From an uncultured Clostridia bacterium (lineage in GTDB: Bacteria > Bacillota > Clostridia > Oscillospirales > Oscillospiraceae), in NCBI GenBank assembly GCA_945946745.1, contig CAMEWZ010000085.1, positions 1-6,824 on the forward strand: a DNA stretch of 6,824 nucleotides. Direction: 5' to 3'. How positions within the stretch are numbered: position 1 is the first letter of the stretch; each line of letters begins with the position of its first letter. The position numbers were made by a program, and so were the translations under genes. The notes beneath the pieces are model-generated. The model was not told where the DNA came from. It worked only from the letters and a program-made list of their open reading frames with translations, and did no database searches. This document shows positions 1 through 6,809 of the stretch, in pieces.

Positions 1-1515
1 AACCGGGAAACCAGCGGCGCCATCCGCTGGCTGCCCATGTGCGCCGAGGTGGACTCCATCGTGGCGAATAAGGATCTGTTCGATCAGTACAACATTCCCC
101 TGCCCACCAATTATGCCGAGTTCGTGGCCGCCATCGATGCCTTCGAGGCAGTGGGCATCAAGGGCTTCCAGACCGACTGGTATTATGACTACAGCTGTCT
201 GGAAACCATGCAGGGCTGCGCCATTCCGGAACTGATGAGCCTGGAAGGAACCCAGTGGCGCATGGCCTACGAAAGCGAGGCCGAGGACTCCCAGGTGGGT
301 CTGGACGATGTGGTGTGGCCAAAGGTGTTTGAAAAATACGCGCAATTTTTAAAGGATGTTCATTTCCAGCCCGGTGACGAGGAATTGCAGTTCACCGTTG
401 TGACCCAGCCCTTCCGCCAGGGCAAGACCGCCATGGTTCGAAACACCGCGGCTCTGGCGGACAGCATGATGGTGGAAGACGGACTGAACTGTGTCATGCT
501 CCCCTATTTCGGGGAAACCGCCCAGGATAACTGGCTGCTGACCTACCCCATGTGCCAGCTTGCCGTTTCCAAGCAGGTCGAGCAGGACGAGGCCAAGAAG
601 GCTGCCGTGATGGAAGTGCTGCTGGCCATTTTCAGTGATGAAGGGCAGAAGCATGTGGCAGCGGGCACCTCCGTGCTGTCCTACAATAAGGAAGTGAAAA
701 TCACGCCCACGGCGTGTTTGCAGTATGTACAGGACTGCATCGACAGCAACCACCTGTATATGCGTCTGGCCTCCACGGAAGTCTTTGCCATCTCTCAAGA
801 CGTGGGCCACAAGCTGATGCGTGGCGAATACGATGCCCAGGGCGCCTACAAGGATTTCAACGCCCAGATTACGAACTATATCAATCCCGAAGCGGAAGAA
901 GTGCTGATTACCCAGAAAACCGCCTATTCCAATGCCTTTGGCGACCACGGCAGCGCGGCGGCGTCCTCTCTGATGAACACCCTGCGCGCGGAAAGCAACG
1001 ACCAGATCGCCATCGGCTATGCCAGTGTGGCCAGCTCCTCCATCTATGCCGGGGATTACACCACGCAGCAGGTAAAATGGATCATGACCTTCCGGAACGC
1101 CATCTACCGGGGCGAATACACCGGCGCGGAAATCCGCCGGATCATGGACTGGCTGGTGAATGTGAAGGAGGACGGCTCCAACCCCATCCGCCACCGGAAC
1201 CAGATGCCTGTCACCAGCGGCATGGAGTACACCGTCACCGAGTACGAGCGGGGCAAATTCCGGCTGGAGGACATTACCGTGAACGGAGAATCACTGGATG
1301 ACAATGCGGTATATTCGGTGATGCTGATTGGCGCGGATACCTATCTGGAGCACCCCACCTTCTGCAACTGCCCCATGCCGGAGGATCAGAAGACCAAGCG
1401 GCAGGACTATCTCGTAAATGATTACACCAGCCAGGATTACATTCTGGACGCACTGAAGAACACGCAGCAGTTCCTGGCGCCCACGGAGTATGTCACCATA
1501 CGCCAAAGCAAATGA
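1..1515 (+). CDS. Extracellular solute-binding protein fused to a 5'-nucleotidase C-terminal-like domain (5' partial)
   Basis: The reading frame is open from base 1, so the start, signal peptide and first part of the binding domain lie upstream; 504 residues are visible, ending with TGA at 1513-1515. Visible residues about 1-300 look like the second half of a family 1 (sugar-type) ABC solute-binding protein: a run around 20-45 of the type 'KDLFDQYNIPLPTNYAEF', a later 'FRQGKTAMV' segment, and a helix with 'SDEGQKHVA'. Residues about 310-500 match the 5'-nucleotidase C-terminal domain pattern: GDYTTQQV (351-358), F364, TGAEI (374-378), VTSGMEY (404-410) and VNGESLDD (427-434). The usual NGGGIR motif is replaced (Y340 to S345). 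No metallophosphatase domain is visible. It probably acts outside the membrane, likely as a lipoprotein (inferred), binding a small ligand. The next gene, 34 bases on, is a sensor kinase and no permease is present, which favours a sensing role over transport. The nucleotidase-like assignment is from motif resemblance, not a search. Confidence 0.75.
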   Translation, partial: NRETSGAIRWLPMCAEVDSIVANKDLFDQYNIPLPTNYAEFVAAIDAFEAVGIKGFQTDWYYDYSCLETMQGCAIPELMSLEGTQWRMAYESEAEDSQVGLDDVVWPKVFEKYAQFLKDVHFQPGDEELQFTVVTQPFRQGKTAMVRNTAALADSMMVEDGLNCVMLPYFGETAQDNWLLTYPMCQLAVSKQVEQDEAKKAAVMEVLLAIFSDEGQKHVAAGTSVLSYNKEVKITPTACLQYVQDCIDSNHLYMRLASTEVFAISQDVGHKLMRGEYDAQGAYKDFNAQITNYINPEAEEVLITQKTAYSNAFGDHGSAAASSLMNTLRAESNDQIAIGYASVASSSIYAGDYTTQQVKWIMTFRNAIYRGEYTGAEIRRIMDWLVNVKEDGSNPIRHRNQMPVTSGMEYTVTEYERGKFRLEDITVNGESLDDNAVYSVMLIGADTYLEHPTFCNCPMPEDQKTKRQDYLVNDYTSQDYILDALKNTQQFLAPTEYVTIRQSK

Positions 1516-1532
1516 GGAATCCCAATCAGTCG

Positions 1533-1540
1533 AAAGGAGG
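1533..1540 (+). promoter_or_regulatory. Ribosome binding site that fixes the kinase TTG start
   Basis: AAAGGAGG lies 9 bases before TTG at 1550. The ATG at 1545 is in another frame and hits a stop after two codons. The in-frame ATG at 1490 would overlap the upstream gene, has no such site before it, and would put a charged 20-residue extension ahead of the first membrane segment. Confidence 0.8.
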
Positions 1541-1549
1541 GCGGATGCT

Positions 1550-4051
1550 TTGAAAAAACGGTTGATCGCTTTGCTGTTGATCCTTGCGCTGGCCGTAGGG
1601 CTGGTCTTTGCCGGTTTTTCCTATCTTGATTTTGTCTCCCAGACCGTTTTCGAGGAAAGCACCGCCCACCTTGTGGAAATCTTTCACCAGGCGAATCAAG
1701 CGCTGTACAATCTGGTTTCCGTCAACTGGAGCCGGATGCGGATGTGGGCGCCTTATCTGGCCGCCGCCCAAAGCGAGTCGGACATCGTTGCCTACGTAAA
1801 TCAAGCCCGCCTGGAAAGCAATTTCACCGACTTTTTCTTCATCTCCCGAAACGGCAACTACATCACCCTGGAGGGACAGCAGGGCTATCTGGATCTGCGG
1901 GAACAGCTGGCGGATCTGATTCTGAACAAGCAGCCGGTGGTTATCAACTCCGTTGTCCCGGACAAGCCGGAGATCATGGTATTTGCCATTCCCGCTGCCC
2001 AGGGCAGCTACCGGGGCTTTACCTACGAGGCCATTGCCATCACCTTCAACAACTCCGATTTGGTGGACGCGCTGAAGGTCTCTGCCTTCGGCGGGCAAGC
2101 CAGCACCTTGGCTGTGCTGCCCGACGGCCGGGTGGTGGTGAACAATGCCAGCGCGGATATCCAAAATACCCACAATTTCTTCGCCCTGCTGGAGCGCTCC
2201 GCCCGTTTCACCGAGGAACAGCTTCTGGCATTGCAGAAGGACTTCCAGGCAGGCAATTCCGGCGCGACGGTATTCGACATAGACGGCGTTCCCTATTATC
2301 TGGTCTACGAACCCGCGAATTTCCAGGACTGGATGGTTCTGGGAATCGTACCCACAGAAGTGGTAAACGCCAGCATGAACAAATTGCAATCCACCACCAT
2401 GCTGGTGGTGTCGGGAATTGTCGTTGTACTGTCCTTCGTGATTCTGCTGCTGATGATCCAGCAGAACCGGCAGAAGCTGAAGCGGAAGGACACCGAGCTG
2501 CTTGCCCGGGATGAACTGTTCTCCAAGCTGTCCATCAATGTGGACGATGTGTTCCTCATGCTGGACGCTCAGAATCTCCGGGTGGATTATGCCAGTTCCA
2601 ACATTGAGAAGCTGCTGGGCATTTCCGAAGCCCAGGTTCGGGAAGAAGTCCATGTCCTCGAGCATCTGGTGCGTGGGGAGAGCTCTATCCGCGTACTCGA
2701 TCACCTTGCCGATATTCTTCCCGGTGAGCAGCTGGAATGGGACAGAGAATACACCCATCAAAAGACCGGCGCGGTGCGCTGGTTCCATGTGATTGCCTTT
2801 TGCAGCGACATCCAGGGTGAAAAAAAGTATATTCTGGATATGTCTGACCGCACCAGCGACAAGAAGATCAATCAGAAGCTGGAGGATGCCGTCCATACGG
2901 CGGAGAACGCGAACCGCGCCAAGACCATCTTCCTAAACAACATGTCCCACGACATTCGAACACCCATGAACGCGATCGTCGGCTTTACCAACATCGCCAT
3001 GAAGCAGGAACCGAAACCGGAAGTGAGAAGCTGCCTGGAGAAGATCGGCGAAAGCGCCGATCACCTGCTGACGCTCATCAACGATGTCCTGGACATCAGC
3101 CGTATCGAGAGCGGCAAAATCAAATTTGCCCCCATTCCTGTGGATATTACCGCCGTGACCGACACGGTCATAAGCATCATGTACGGCTTTCTATCCAATC
3201 GGGATCTCACCTTTCACACAGAGCTGAATACGCCGCAAACCCCCTATGTGCTGGCCGATGCCGTTCGTATCCGGGAAGTGCTGGTGAATATTCTGGGCAA
3301 CGCGGTGAAATTTACAGAGGACGGCGGCGTCATCACCTTTGAAGCCAGCTACCATCCAGGTGCGGACGAGCAGCATATGCTGGTGCGCTATCGGGTAACC
3401 GATACCGGCGTGGGCATGAGCGAGGAATTTGTCGCCCACATTTTCGATGAGTTTTCCCAGGAAGAAAACGGCGCGCGGACACAGTACAAAGGAACCGGTC
3501 TGGGCATGGCCATCACCAAGCGGTATGTGGAGCTGATGCAGGGCACCATATCCGTTGAAAGCAAAAAAGGCGAGGGTTCCACCTTCACCGTCACCCTCCC
3601 CCTGGAGCTGACCGATGGGAGCAAAGTCCAGAAACAGGATATCCCTGCCGCCAAGGCAGACTTGACGGGTGTCAAGATTCTGCTGGCAGAGGACAATGAT
3701 CTGAACGCGGAAATTGCCATGGTGCATCTGGAGGAATTGGGAATTCAGGTGACCAGAGTCTTGGATGGCAAGTCGGCAGTCGATGTTTTCGCGGAAAGTC
3801 CTCCCAATACCTTCGACATCATCTTTATGGATATCATGATGCCAAATATGAATGGTTATGAGGCCACGGCAGCCATCCGCGGCATGCCGGATCGCCCGGA
3901 TGCCCGTAAAATTCCCATCATCGCCATGACCGCCAACGCCTTTGCGGAGGATGTGCAAGCGTCTTTGGATGCCGGTATGAACGGGCATTTGTCAAAACCG
4001 ATCGTCATGGAAGAGGTTGTCAAGACCATTGCAAGAAATTTGAAGCAATAA
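1550..4051 (+). CDS. Membrane hybrid sensor histidine kinase/response regulator (Cache-like sensor, PAS, HisKA, HATPase, REC)
   Basis: Starting at TTG 1550 gives 833 residues beginning MKKRLIALLL, a good membrane segment (about 5-25). An extracytoplasmic region of about 255 residues follows; 'LAVLPDGRVVVNN' (from about 187) and the Trp-containing end before the second membrane segment (about 284-305) suggest a double Cache-type sensor. A PAS-like domain covers about 317-433. The HisKA box NNMSHDIRTPMNAI carries the phospho-accepting H467. The ATPase shows N580 (N box), DTGVGM from D618 (G1), an FDEFSQ F box and GTGLGMAITK (G2). A complete receiver with D761 (FMDIMMPNMNG) and a KP Lys near the end closes the protein. 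It should autophosphorylate on His and pass the phosphate to its own receiver. There is no HPt domain, no HAMP linker and no DNA-binding output. Its probable partner is the binding protein encoded 34 bases upstream. All catalytic residues look intact; the ligand is unknown. Confidence 0.93.
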   Translation: MKKRLIALLLILALAVGLVFAGFSYLDFVSQTVFEESTAHLVEIFHQANQALYNLVSVNWSRMRMWAPYLAAAQSESDIVAYVNQARLESNFTDFFFISRNGNYITLEGQQGYLDLREQLADLILNKQPVVINSVVPDKPEIMVFAIPAAQGSYRGFTYEAIAITFNNSDLVDALKVSAFGGQASTLAVLPDGRVVVNNASADIQNTHNFFALLERSARFTEEQLLALQKDFQAGNSGATVFDIDGVPYYLVYEPANFQDWMVLGIVPTEVVNASMNKLQSTTMLVVSGIVVVLSFVILLLMIQQNRQKLKRKDTELLARDELFSKLSINVDDVFLMLDAQNLRVDYASSNIEKLLGISEAQVREEVHVLEHLVRGESSIRVLDHLADILPGEQLEWDREYTHQKTGAVRWFHVIAFCSDIQGEKKYILDMSDRTSDKKINQKLEDAVHTAENANRAKTIFLNNMSHDIRTPMNAIVGFTNIAMKQEPKPEVRSCLEKIGESADHLLTLINDVLDISRIESGKIKFAPIPVDITAVTDTVISIMYGFLSNRDLTFHTELNTPQTPYVLADAVRIREVLVNILGNAVKFTEDGGVITFEASYHPGADEQHMLVRYRVTDTGVGMSEEFVAHIFDEFSQEENGARTQYKGTGLGMAITKRYVELMQGTISVESKKGEGSTFTVTLPLELTDGSKVQKQDIPAAKADLTGVKILLAEDNDLNAEIAMVHLEELGIQVTRVLDGKSAVDVFAESPPNTFDIIFMDIMMPNMNGYEATAAIRGMPDRPDARKIPIIAMTANAFAEDVQASLDAGMNGHLSKPIVMEEVVKTIARNLKQ

Positions 4052-4069
4052 GACGGCTTTTCCGCCGTC
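4052..4069 (+). other. Small hairpin directly after the kinase stop codon
   Basis: GACGGC and GCCGTC form a perfect 6-bp stem around a 6-base TTTTCC loop, beginning one base after the TAA. No T-tract follows, so it is not a standard terminator by itself. It may protect the 3' end of the message or be chance. Confidence 0.4.
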
Positions 4070-4099
4070 GGCAACAAGGCCGCACATTTCTTGACAAAA

Positions 4100-4159
4100 G
4101 GCTGTCCTTGCCGTACCCGTGACCGCAGTCACAGGTGCGGCAATGGCAGTCCGTTTTTT
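4100..4159 (+). terminator. Rho-independent terminator with an unusually long stem
   Basis: The arms 4100-4123 and 4128-4152 pair over roughly 22 positions around a 4-base loop (CGCA). The stem has two G-U pairs, two mismatches and one bulged base. It is followed by GTTTTTTC, a run of six T at 4154-4159. This should end transcripts from the binding protein/kinase operon and separate it from the citrate lyase genes. The stem is longer than most simple terminators, so a regulated leader or a remnant of a palindromic repeat is possible. Confidence 0.75.
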
Positions 4160-4185
4160 CTTGGTTCCGAATGCAGAAGCAAGGG

Positions 4186-4200
4186 CTTCCCAATGGGAAG
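4186..4200 (+). promoter_or_regulatory. Inverted repeat overlapping the citXG -35 (possible operator)
   Basis: CTTCCC-AAT-GGGAAG is a perfect 6-bp palindrome with a 3-base centre. It covers the candidate -35 element, a position where a bound regulator would block RNA polymerase. It is short and could be chance; no second copy was seen near the gene. Confidence 0.35.
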
Positions 4201-4215
4201 AATCTATTGTATGAT
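4187..4215 (+). promoter_or_regulatory. Candidate promoter for citXG-citC
   Basis: TTCCCA (4187-4192, 4 of 6 to TTGACA) and TATGAT (4210-4215, 5 of 6 to TATAAT) are separated by 17 bases. The position is after the terminator and about 47 bases before the citXG start. The -35 is weak, which would fit activator dependence, but that is inference. Confidence 0.5.
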
Positions 4216-4245
4216 AATACCGATATCCCCAAATGGATGATCCGG

Positions 4246-4252
4246 AAAGGAG
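4246..4252 (+). promoter_or_regulatory. Ribosome binding site of citXG
   Basis: AAAGGAG ends 9 bases before the ATG at 4262 and supports that start. An overlapping open frame from 4135 has no comparable site and no family match. Confidence 0.75.
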
Positions 4253-4261
4253 CTGTTTCGT

Positions 4262-5617
4262 ATGGCAGCAGAAGTGACATTACCGCAAATGCTGGAAGCC
4301 CGGGAGCGGCGAGCTGCCCGGCAGCAGGAGCTGCTGCGCGCTTATGGCAAGCCGATGGTATGCTTTACGATGAATATCGCCGGGCCGGTGAAGAACAGCG
4401 CCTTGATCCGGCGGGGCTATGCGCTGGGCAAACGGCTTCTGCGGCAGCAGTTGGCGGTGGCCGGGATTGCCGTTGTTTCCTTCGAAGAAATCCAGGAAAT
4501 AACCGGAAATGAGGCCATTTTCCTGCTGGATGCCAACCCGCTTACCATTAAGGCAATCACCGTAGGAATTGAGGATCAGCCGAGCGTAGGACGGCTGTTT
4601 GATATGGACGTGCTGTGCCCGAATGGAAGAAAGGTAGACCGGCAGGAGTTGGGCCTTCCCGGGCGGAAGTGCTTGATCTGCGGAGAATCCGCGCAAGCCT
4701 GCGCACGGAGCCGTTCGCACACGGTGGCGCAGCTTCAAGAGAAAACACGGGACATTTTGTGTCAGGCGCTGGACACGGCGGATCGAGAGGACGCCGCCCG
4801 GCTTGCCACGCAGGCCCTGCTATATGAGGTCGCCACCACCCCAAAACCGGGGCTGGTGGATCGGCAGAACTGCGGCAGCCACCGGGATATGGATTTCTTT
4901 TCCTTCCAGGCCAGTGCCGCTGCCCTGTTCCCCTACTTTTCCCAATGCGTGAACATCGGCAGAGAATCCCGGAACGCCCAGGAGGCTTTCCAGCGTCTGC
5001 GCCTGCCGGGAAAGCTGGCGGAAGGGGAAATGCTCCGCGCCACCGGCGGGGTGAACACCCACAAGGGCGCCATCTTCTCCATGGGCATTCTGTGCGGCGC
5101 TCTGGGCCGGCTGGAACGGGAGCAGTGGTGTAACCCCGGTACGGTTCTGGCAGAATGCGCCGCCATGACCAAAGGGCTTCTTTCGTCTGACTATGGGAAC
5201 TTGACACAGGAAACGGCAAAAACCACCGGTCAACGGCTCTATTTGCAATACGGCATCACCGGTGTCCGGGGTCAGGCGGAGGCCGGCTTTCCCACCGTCT
5301 TAAACGTGGGCCTGCCCAAGCTGGAAGCAGCCCTTGCCGCCGGGAAATCCATCAACGAAGCAGGCTGCGCGGCCCTGCTTGCCATGCTGGCGGACACCGT
5401 GGATACCAACATGGTTCACCGGGGCGGCTATGCATTGGCAAAGCAAACCGCCGGAGAAATCCAGGTCTTGCTGGAGCGGGAGCCATTTCCCTCCCAGGAA
5501 ACCCTGGAAAAGCTGGACGCGGCCTTCATCCGGAACAATCTGTCCCCCGGCGGAACAGCCGATTTGCTGGCGCTTGTCTATATGCTGCATTTTTTGAAGG
5601 AGGAAGCCCATGGGTGA
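4262..5617 (+). CDS. citXG: Fused CitX-CitG: holo-citrate lyase synthase and triphosphoribosyl-dephospho-CoA synthase
   Basis: This 451-residue protein joins two enzymes that mature citrate lyase in the cytoplasm. The C-terminal CitG part makes 2'-(5''-triphosphoribosyl)-3'-dephospho-CoA from ATP and dephospho-CoA with release of adenine. The N-terminal CitX part transfers the phosphoribosyl-dephospho-CoA group to a serine of the acyl carrier subunit CitD. CitX (about 1-170) is recognised from its opening TLPQMLEARERRAARQQ, then NIAGPVKNS, GRLFDMDV (110-117) and the Cys-rich GLPGRKCLICGESAQACARS. CitG (about 175-445) shows TPKPGLVDR (193-201), GSHRDMDFFSF and ATGGVNTHKG (260-269). Both halves look complete. 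CitXG fusions are known, for example in Haemophilus influenzae, so the architecture has precedent. The gene overlaps citC by 8 bases, implying translational coupling. Start choice rests on the AAAGGAG site and the family-like N-terminus. Confidence 0.95.
   Translation: MAAEVTLPQMLEARERRAARQQELLRAYGKPMVCFTMNIAGPVKNSALIRRGYALGKRLLRQQLAVAGIAVVSFEEIQEITGNEAIFLLDANPLTIKAITVGIEDQPSVGRLFDMDVLCPNGRKVDRQELGLPGRKCLICGESAQACARSRSHTVAQLQEKTRDILCQALDTADREDAARLATQALLYEVATTPKPGLVDRQNCGSHRDMDFFSFQASAAALFPYFSQCVNIGRESRNAQEAFQRLRLPGKLAEGEMLRATGGVNTHKGAIFSMGILCGALGRLEREQWCNPGTVLAECAAMTKGLLSSDYGNLTQETAKTTGQRLYLQYGITGVRGQAEAGFPTVLNVGLPKLEAALAAGKSINEAGCAALLAMLADTVDTNMVHRGGYALAKQTAGEIQVLLEREPFPSQETLEKLDAAFIRNNLSPGGTADLLALVYMLHFLKEEAHG
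5597..5603 (+). promoter_or_regulatory. Ribosome binding site of citC inside the end of citXG
   Basis: AAGGAGG lies within the last codons of citXG, 6 bases before the citC ATG at 5610. It supports that start and a coupled two-gene message. Confidence 0.8.
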
Positions 5618-6653
5618 ATATTCCATTTCTCAAGTGTATCCCTCGGACAAGGGGAGTCTAGCGCAGATTGACACGCTGCTACAAAAAGAGGGCATCTCCC
5701 GGGACGCCCATTTGGACTACATCTGCGCCATGCGGGACGCGGACGGCGAGATCATCGCCACGGGCAGCTGCTTTGGCCCCACGCTCCGGTGCTTTGCTGT
5801 CAGCGCCGAGCATCAAGGGGAAGGTCTGCTGAACGCGGTCATTTCCCACCTGATCGAGGTGCAGCAATCCCGTGGGAATCTGCGCCTGTTCCTGTATACC
5901 AAGGTCAATTCCGCCAAATTTTTTGGCAGCTTGGGCTTCTACGAAATTGCCCGGGTGGACGGTACGCTGGTGTTCATGGAAAACCGCAAAAACGGCTTTT
6001 CCACTTACCTGCGGAATCTGGAAAAAACAAAAAAGGACGGCGTTTCCGCCGCCCTGGTCATGAACGCCAATCCCTTTACCCTGGGACATCAGTACCTGGT
6101 GGAGACTGCCGCAGCCCAATGCGATACCCTCCACCTGTTTGTGCTCAGCGAGGATGCCTCCTTGGTGCCCTTTGCCGTGCGGAAAAAGCTGGTGCGGGAC
6201 GGTGTTGCCCACATCCCCAATGTGGTGCTCCACGATTCCGGCCCCTATATCATCAGCAGCGCCACCTTCCCCAGCTACTTTCTCAAGGATGAAGCGGCGG
6301 TGATTGACGGCCACGCCCGGCTGGATCTGGCAGTATTCCCGAAAATTGCCCAGGCCCTCAACGTAACCCATCGGTTCGTTGGGGAGGAACCCACCAGCCA
6401 GGTGACGGGGCTGTACAATACCATCATGGCGGAGGAATTGCCCAAGGCGGGTATCCAATGCCACATTATCCCCCGGAAGGAATCCGAAGGCAAAGCCATC
6501 AGTGCCTCCACCGTCCGTCTTGCCCTGCAAAACGGGGACTGGGAGCAGGTAAAGGCGCTGGTTCCCCCCACCACCTTGCAGTATTTCACCAGCCCAGAGG
6601 CCGCACCGGTGCTGGCGCACATCCGGCAAGCAGCCAACGTGGTGCATTATTAA
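5610..6653 (+). CDS. citC: [Citrate (pro-3S)-lyase] ligase
   Basis: CitC activates citrate lyase by using ATP and acetate to acetylate the thiol of the phosphoribosyl-dephospho-CoA group on CitD, releasing AMP and pyrophosphate. The 347-residue length is close to that of known CitC proteins (about 350). The N-terminal third is GNAT-like, with the acyl-CoA-binding type run AEHQGEGLLNAVISHL and a following NSAKFFGSLGFYE segment. The C-terminal part is the nucleotidyltransferase domain: MNANPFTLGHQYLVE (from 151) carries the T/HxGH ATP motif as TLGH (157-160), and ISASTVR (297-303) is the second nucleotide-binding signature. No truncation or missing key residue was seen. It is translated from its own strong site while overlapping citXG by 8 bases. 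The usual partners citD, citE and citF do not follow, so the structural subunits must be encoded elsewhere. Confidence 0.95.
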   Translation: MGEYSISQVYPSDKGSLAQIDTLLQKEGISRDAHLDYICAMRDADGEIIATGSCFGPTLRCFAVSAEHQGEGLLNAVISHLIEVQQSRGNLRLFLYTKVNSAKFFGSLGFYEIARVDGTLVFMENRKNGFSTYLRNLEKTKKDGVSAALVMNANPFTLGHQYLVETAAAQCDTLHLFVLSEDASLVPFAVRKKLVRDGVAHIPNVVLHDSGPYIISSATFPSYFLKDEAAVIDGHARLDLAVFPKIAQALNVTHRFVGEEPTSQVTGLYNTIMAEELPKAGIQCHIIPRKESEGKAISASTVRLALQNGDWEQVKALVPPTTLQYFTSPEAAPVLAHIRQAANVVHY

Positions 6654-6701
6654 CGCATTTCATAGAAAACGTCTTTCCAAAGGGCGGTGTTCATAAGACA
6701 G

Positions 6702-6732
6702 TTGACGGCCACCGTAGTTCTTAGTGTAAAAT
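6702..6732 (+). promoter_or_regulatory. Weak promoter candidate after citC
   Basis: TTGACG (6702-6707, 5 of 6) and TAAAAT (6727-6732, 5 of 6) are 19 bases apart, longer than the optimal 17. It would read rightward into the hairpins near the window end. No gene is visible to claim it. Confidence 0.25.
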
Positions 6733-6752
6733 AAGAATTGGCAAATGAAAAA

Positions 6753-6774
6753 GGGGCTGTTAAAAAAGTCCCCC
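6753..6774. terminator. GGGG/CCCC hairpin, possible terminator for a minus-strand gene
   Basis: GGGGCT pairs with AG and CCCC across one or two bulged bases. Read on the minus strand, the stem is followed by TTTTT (complement of the A-run 6748-6752), as in a rho-independent terminator for a gene entering from the right. The stem is short. Read on the plus strand, the GGGGCTGTTAAAAAAGTCC type sequence also resembles an insertion sequence end. Confidence 0.3.
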
Positions 6775-6779
6775 AGCAA

Positions 6780-6809
6780 TGTAGCCAGTGCCGAAAGGCA
6801 CTGGCTACA
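6780..6809. repeat. Perfect 13-bp inverted repeat with GAAA loop
   Basis: TGTAGCCAGTGCC and GGCACTGGCTACA form a mismatch-free stem around GAAA. In plus-strand RNA this is a C-G closed GNRA tetraloop, a very stable form; the minus strand gives TTTC. The stem is flanked on the right by an A-run rather than T, so it is not a plus-strand terminator. It may be the subterminal hairpin of an insertion sequence, part of an intergenic repeat or a structured leader. Confidence 0.6.

Noticed and set aside
349..1194. 281-residue minus-strand open frame opposite the binding protein
   Set aside because: The plus-strand frame carries recognisable domains across this region; the minus frame shows none.
1526..2896. 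456-residue minus-strand open frame opposite the kinase
   Set aside because: It mirrors a well-supported conserved gene, has His/Gln/Gly-rich low-quality composition and no family features; it is a byproduct of codon bias.
4091..4119. TTGACA as a promoter -35 before the citrate genes
   Set aside because: At 17 bases distance the -10 would be TACCCG, a poor match, and the region forms the terminator stem.
4135..4512. 125-residue plus-strand frame overlapping the citXG start
   Set aside because: It overlaps the CitX coding region in another frame, has no good ribosome site and resembles nothing.
5610..6000. Independent acetyltransferase (GNAT) gene or recent fusion
   Set aside because: A GNAT-like N-terminal domain is a normal part of CitC; the frame is continuous and the total length fits the family.
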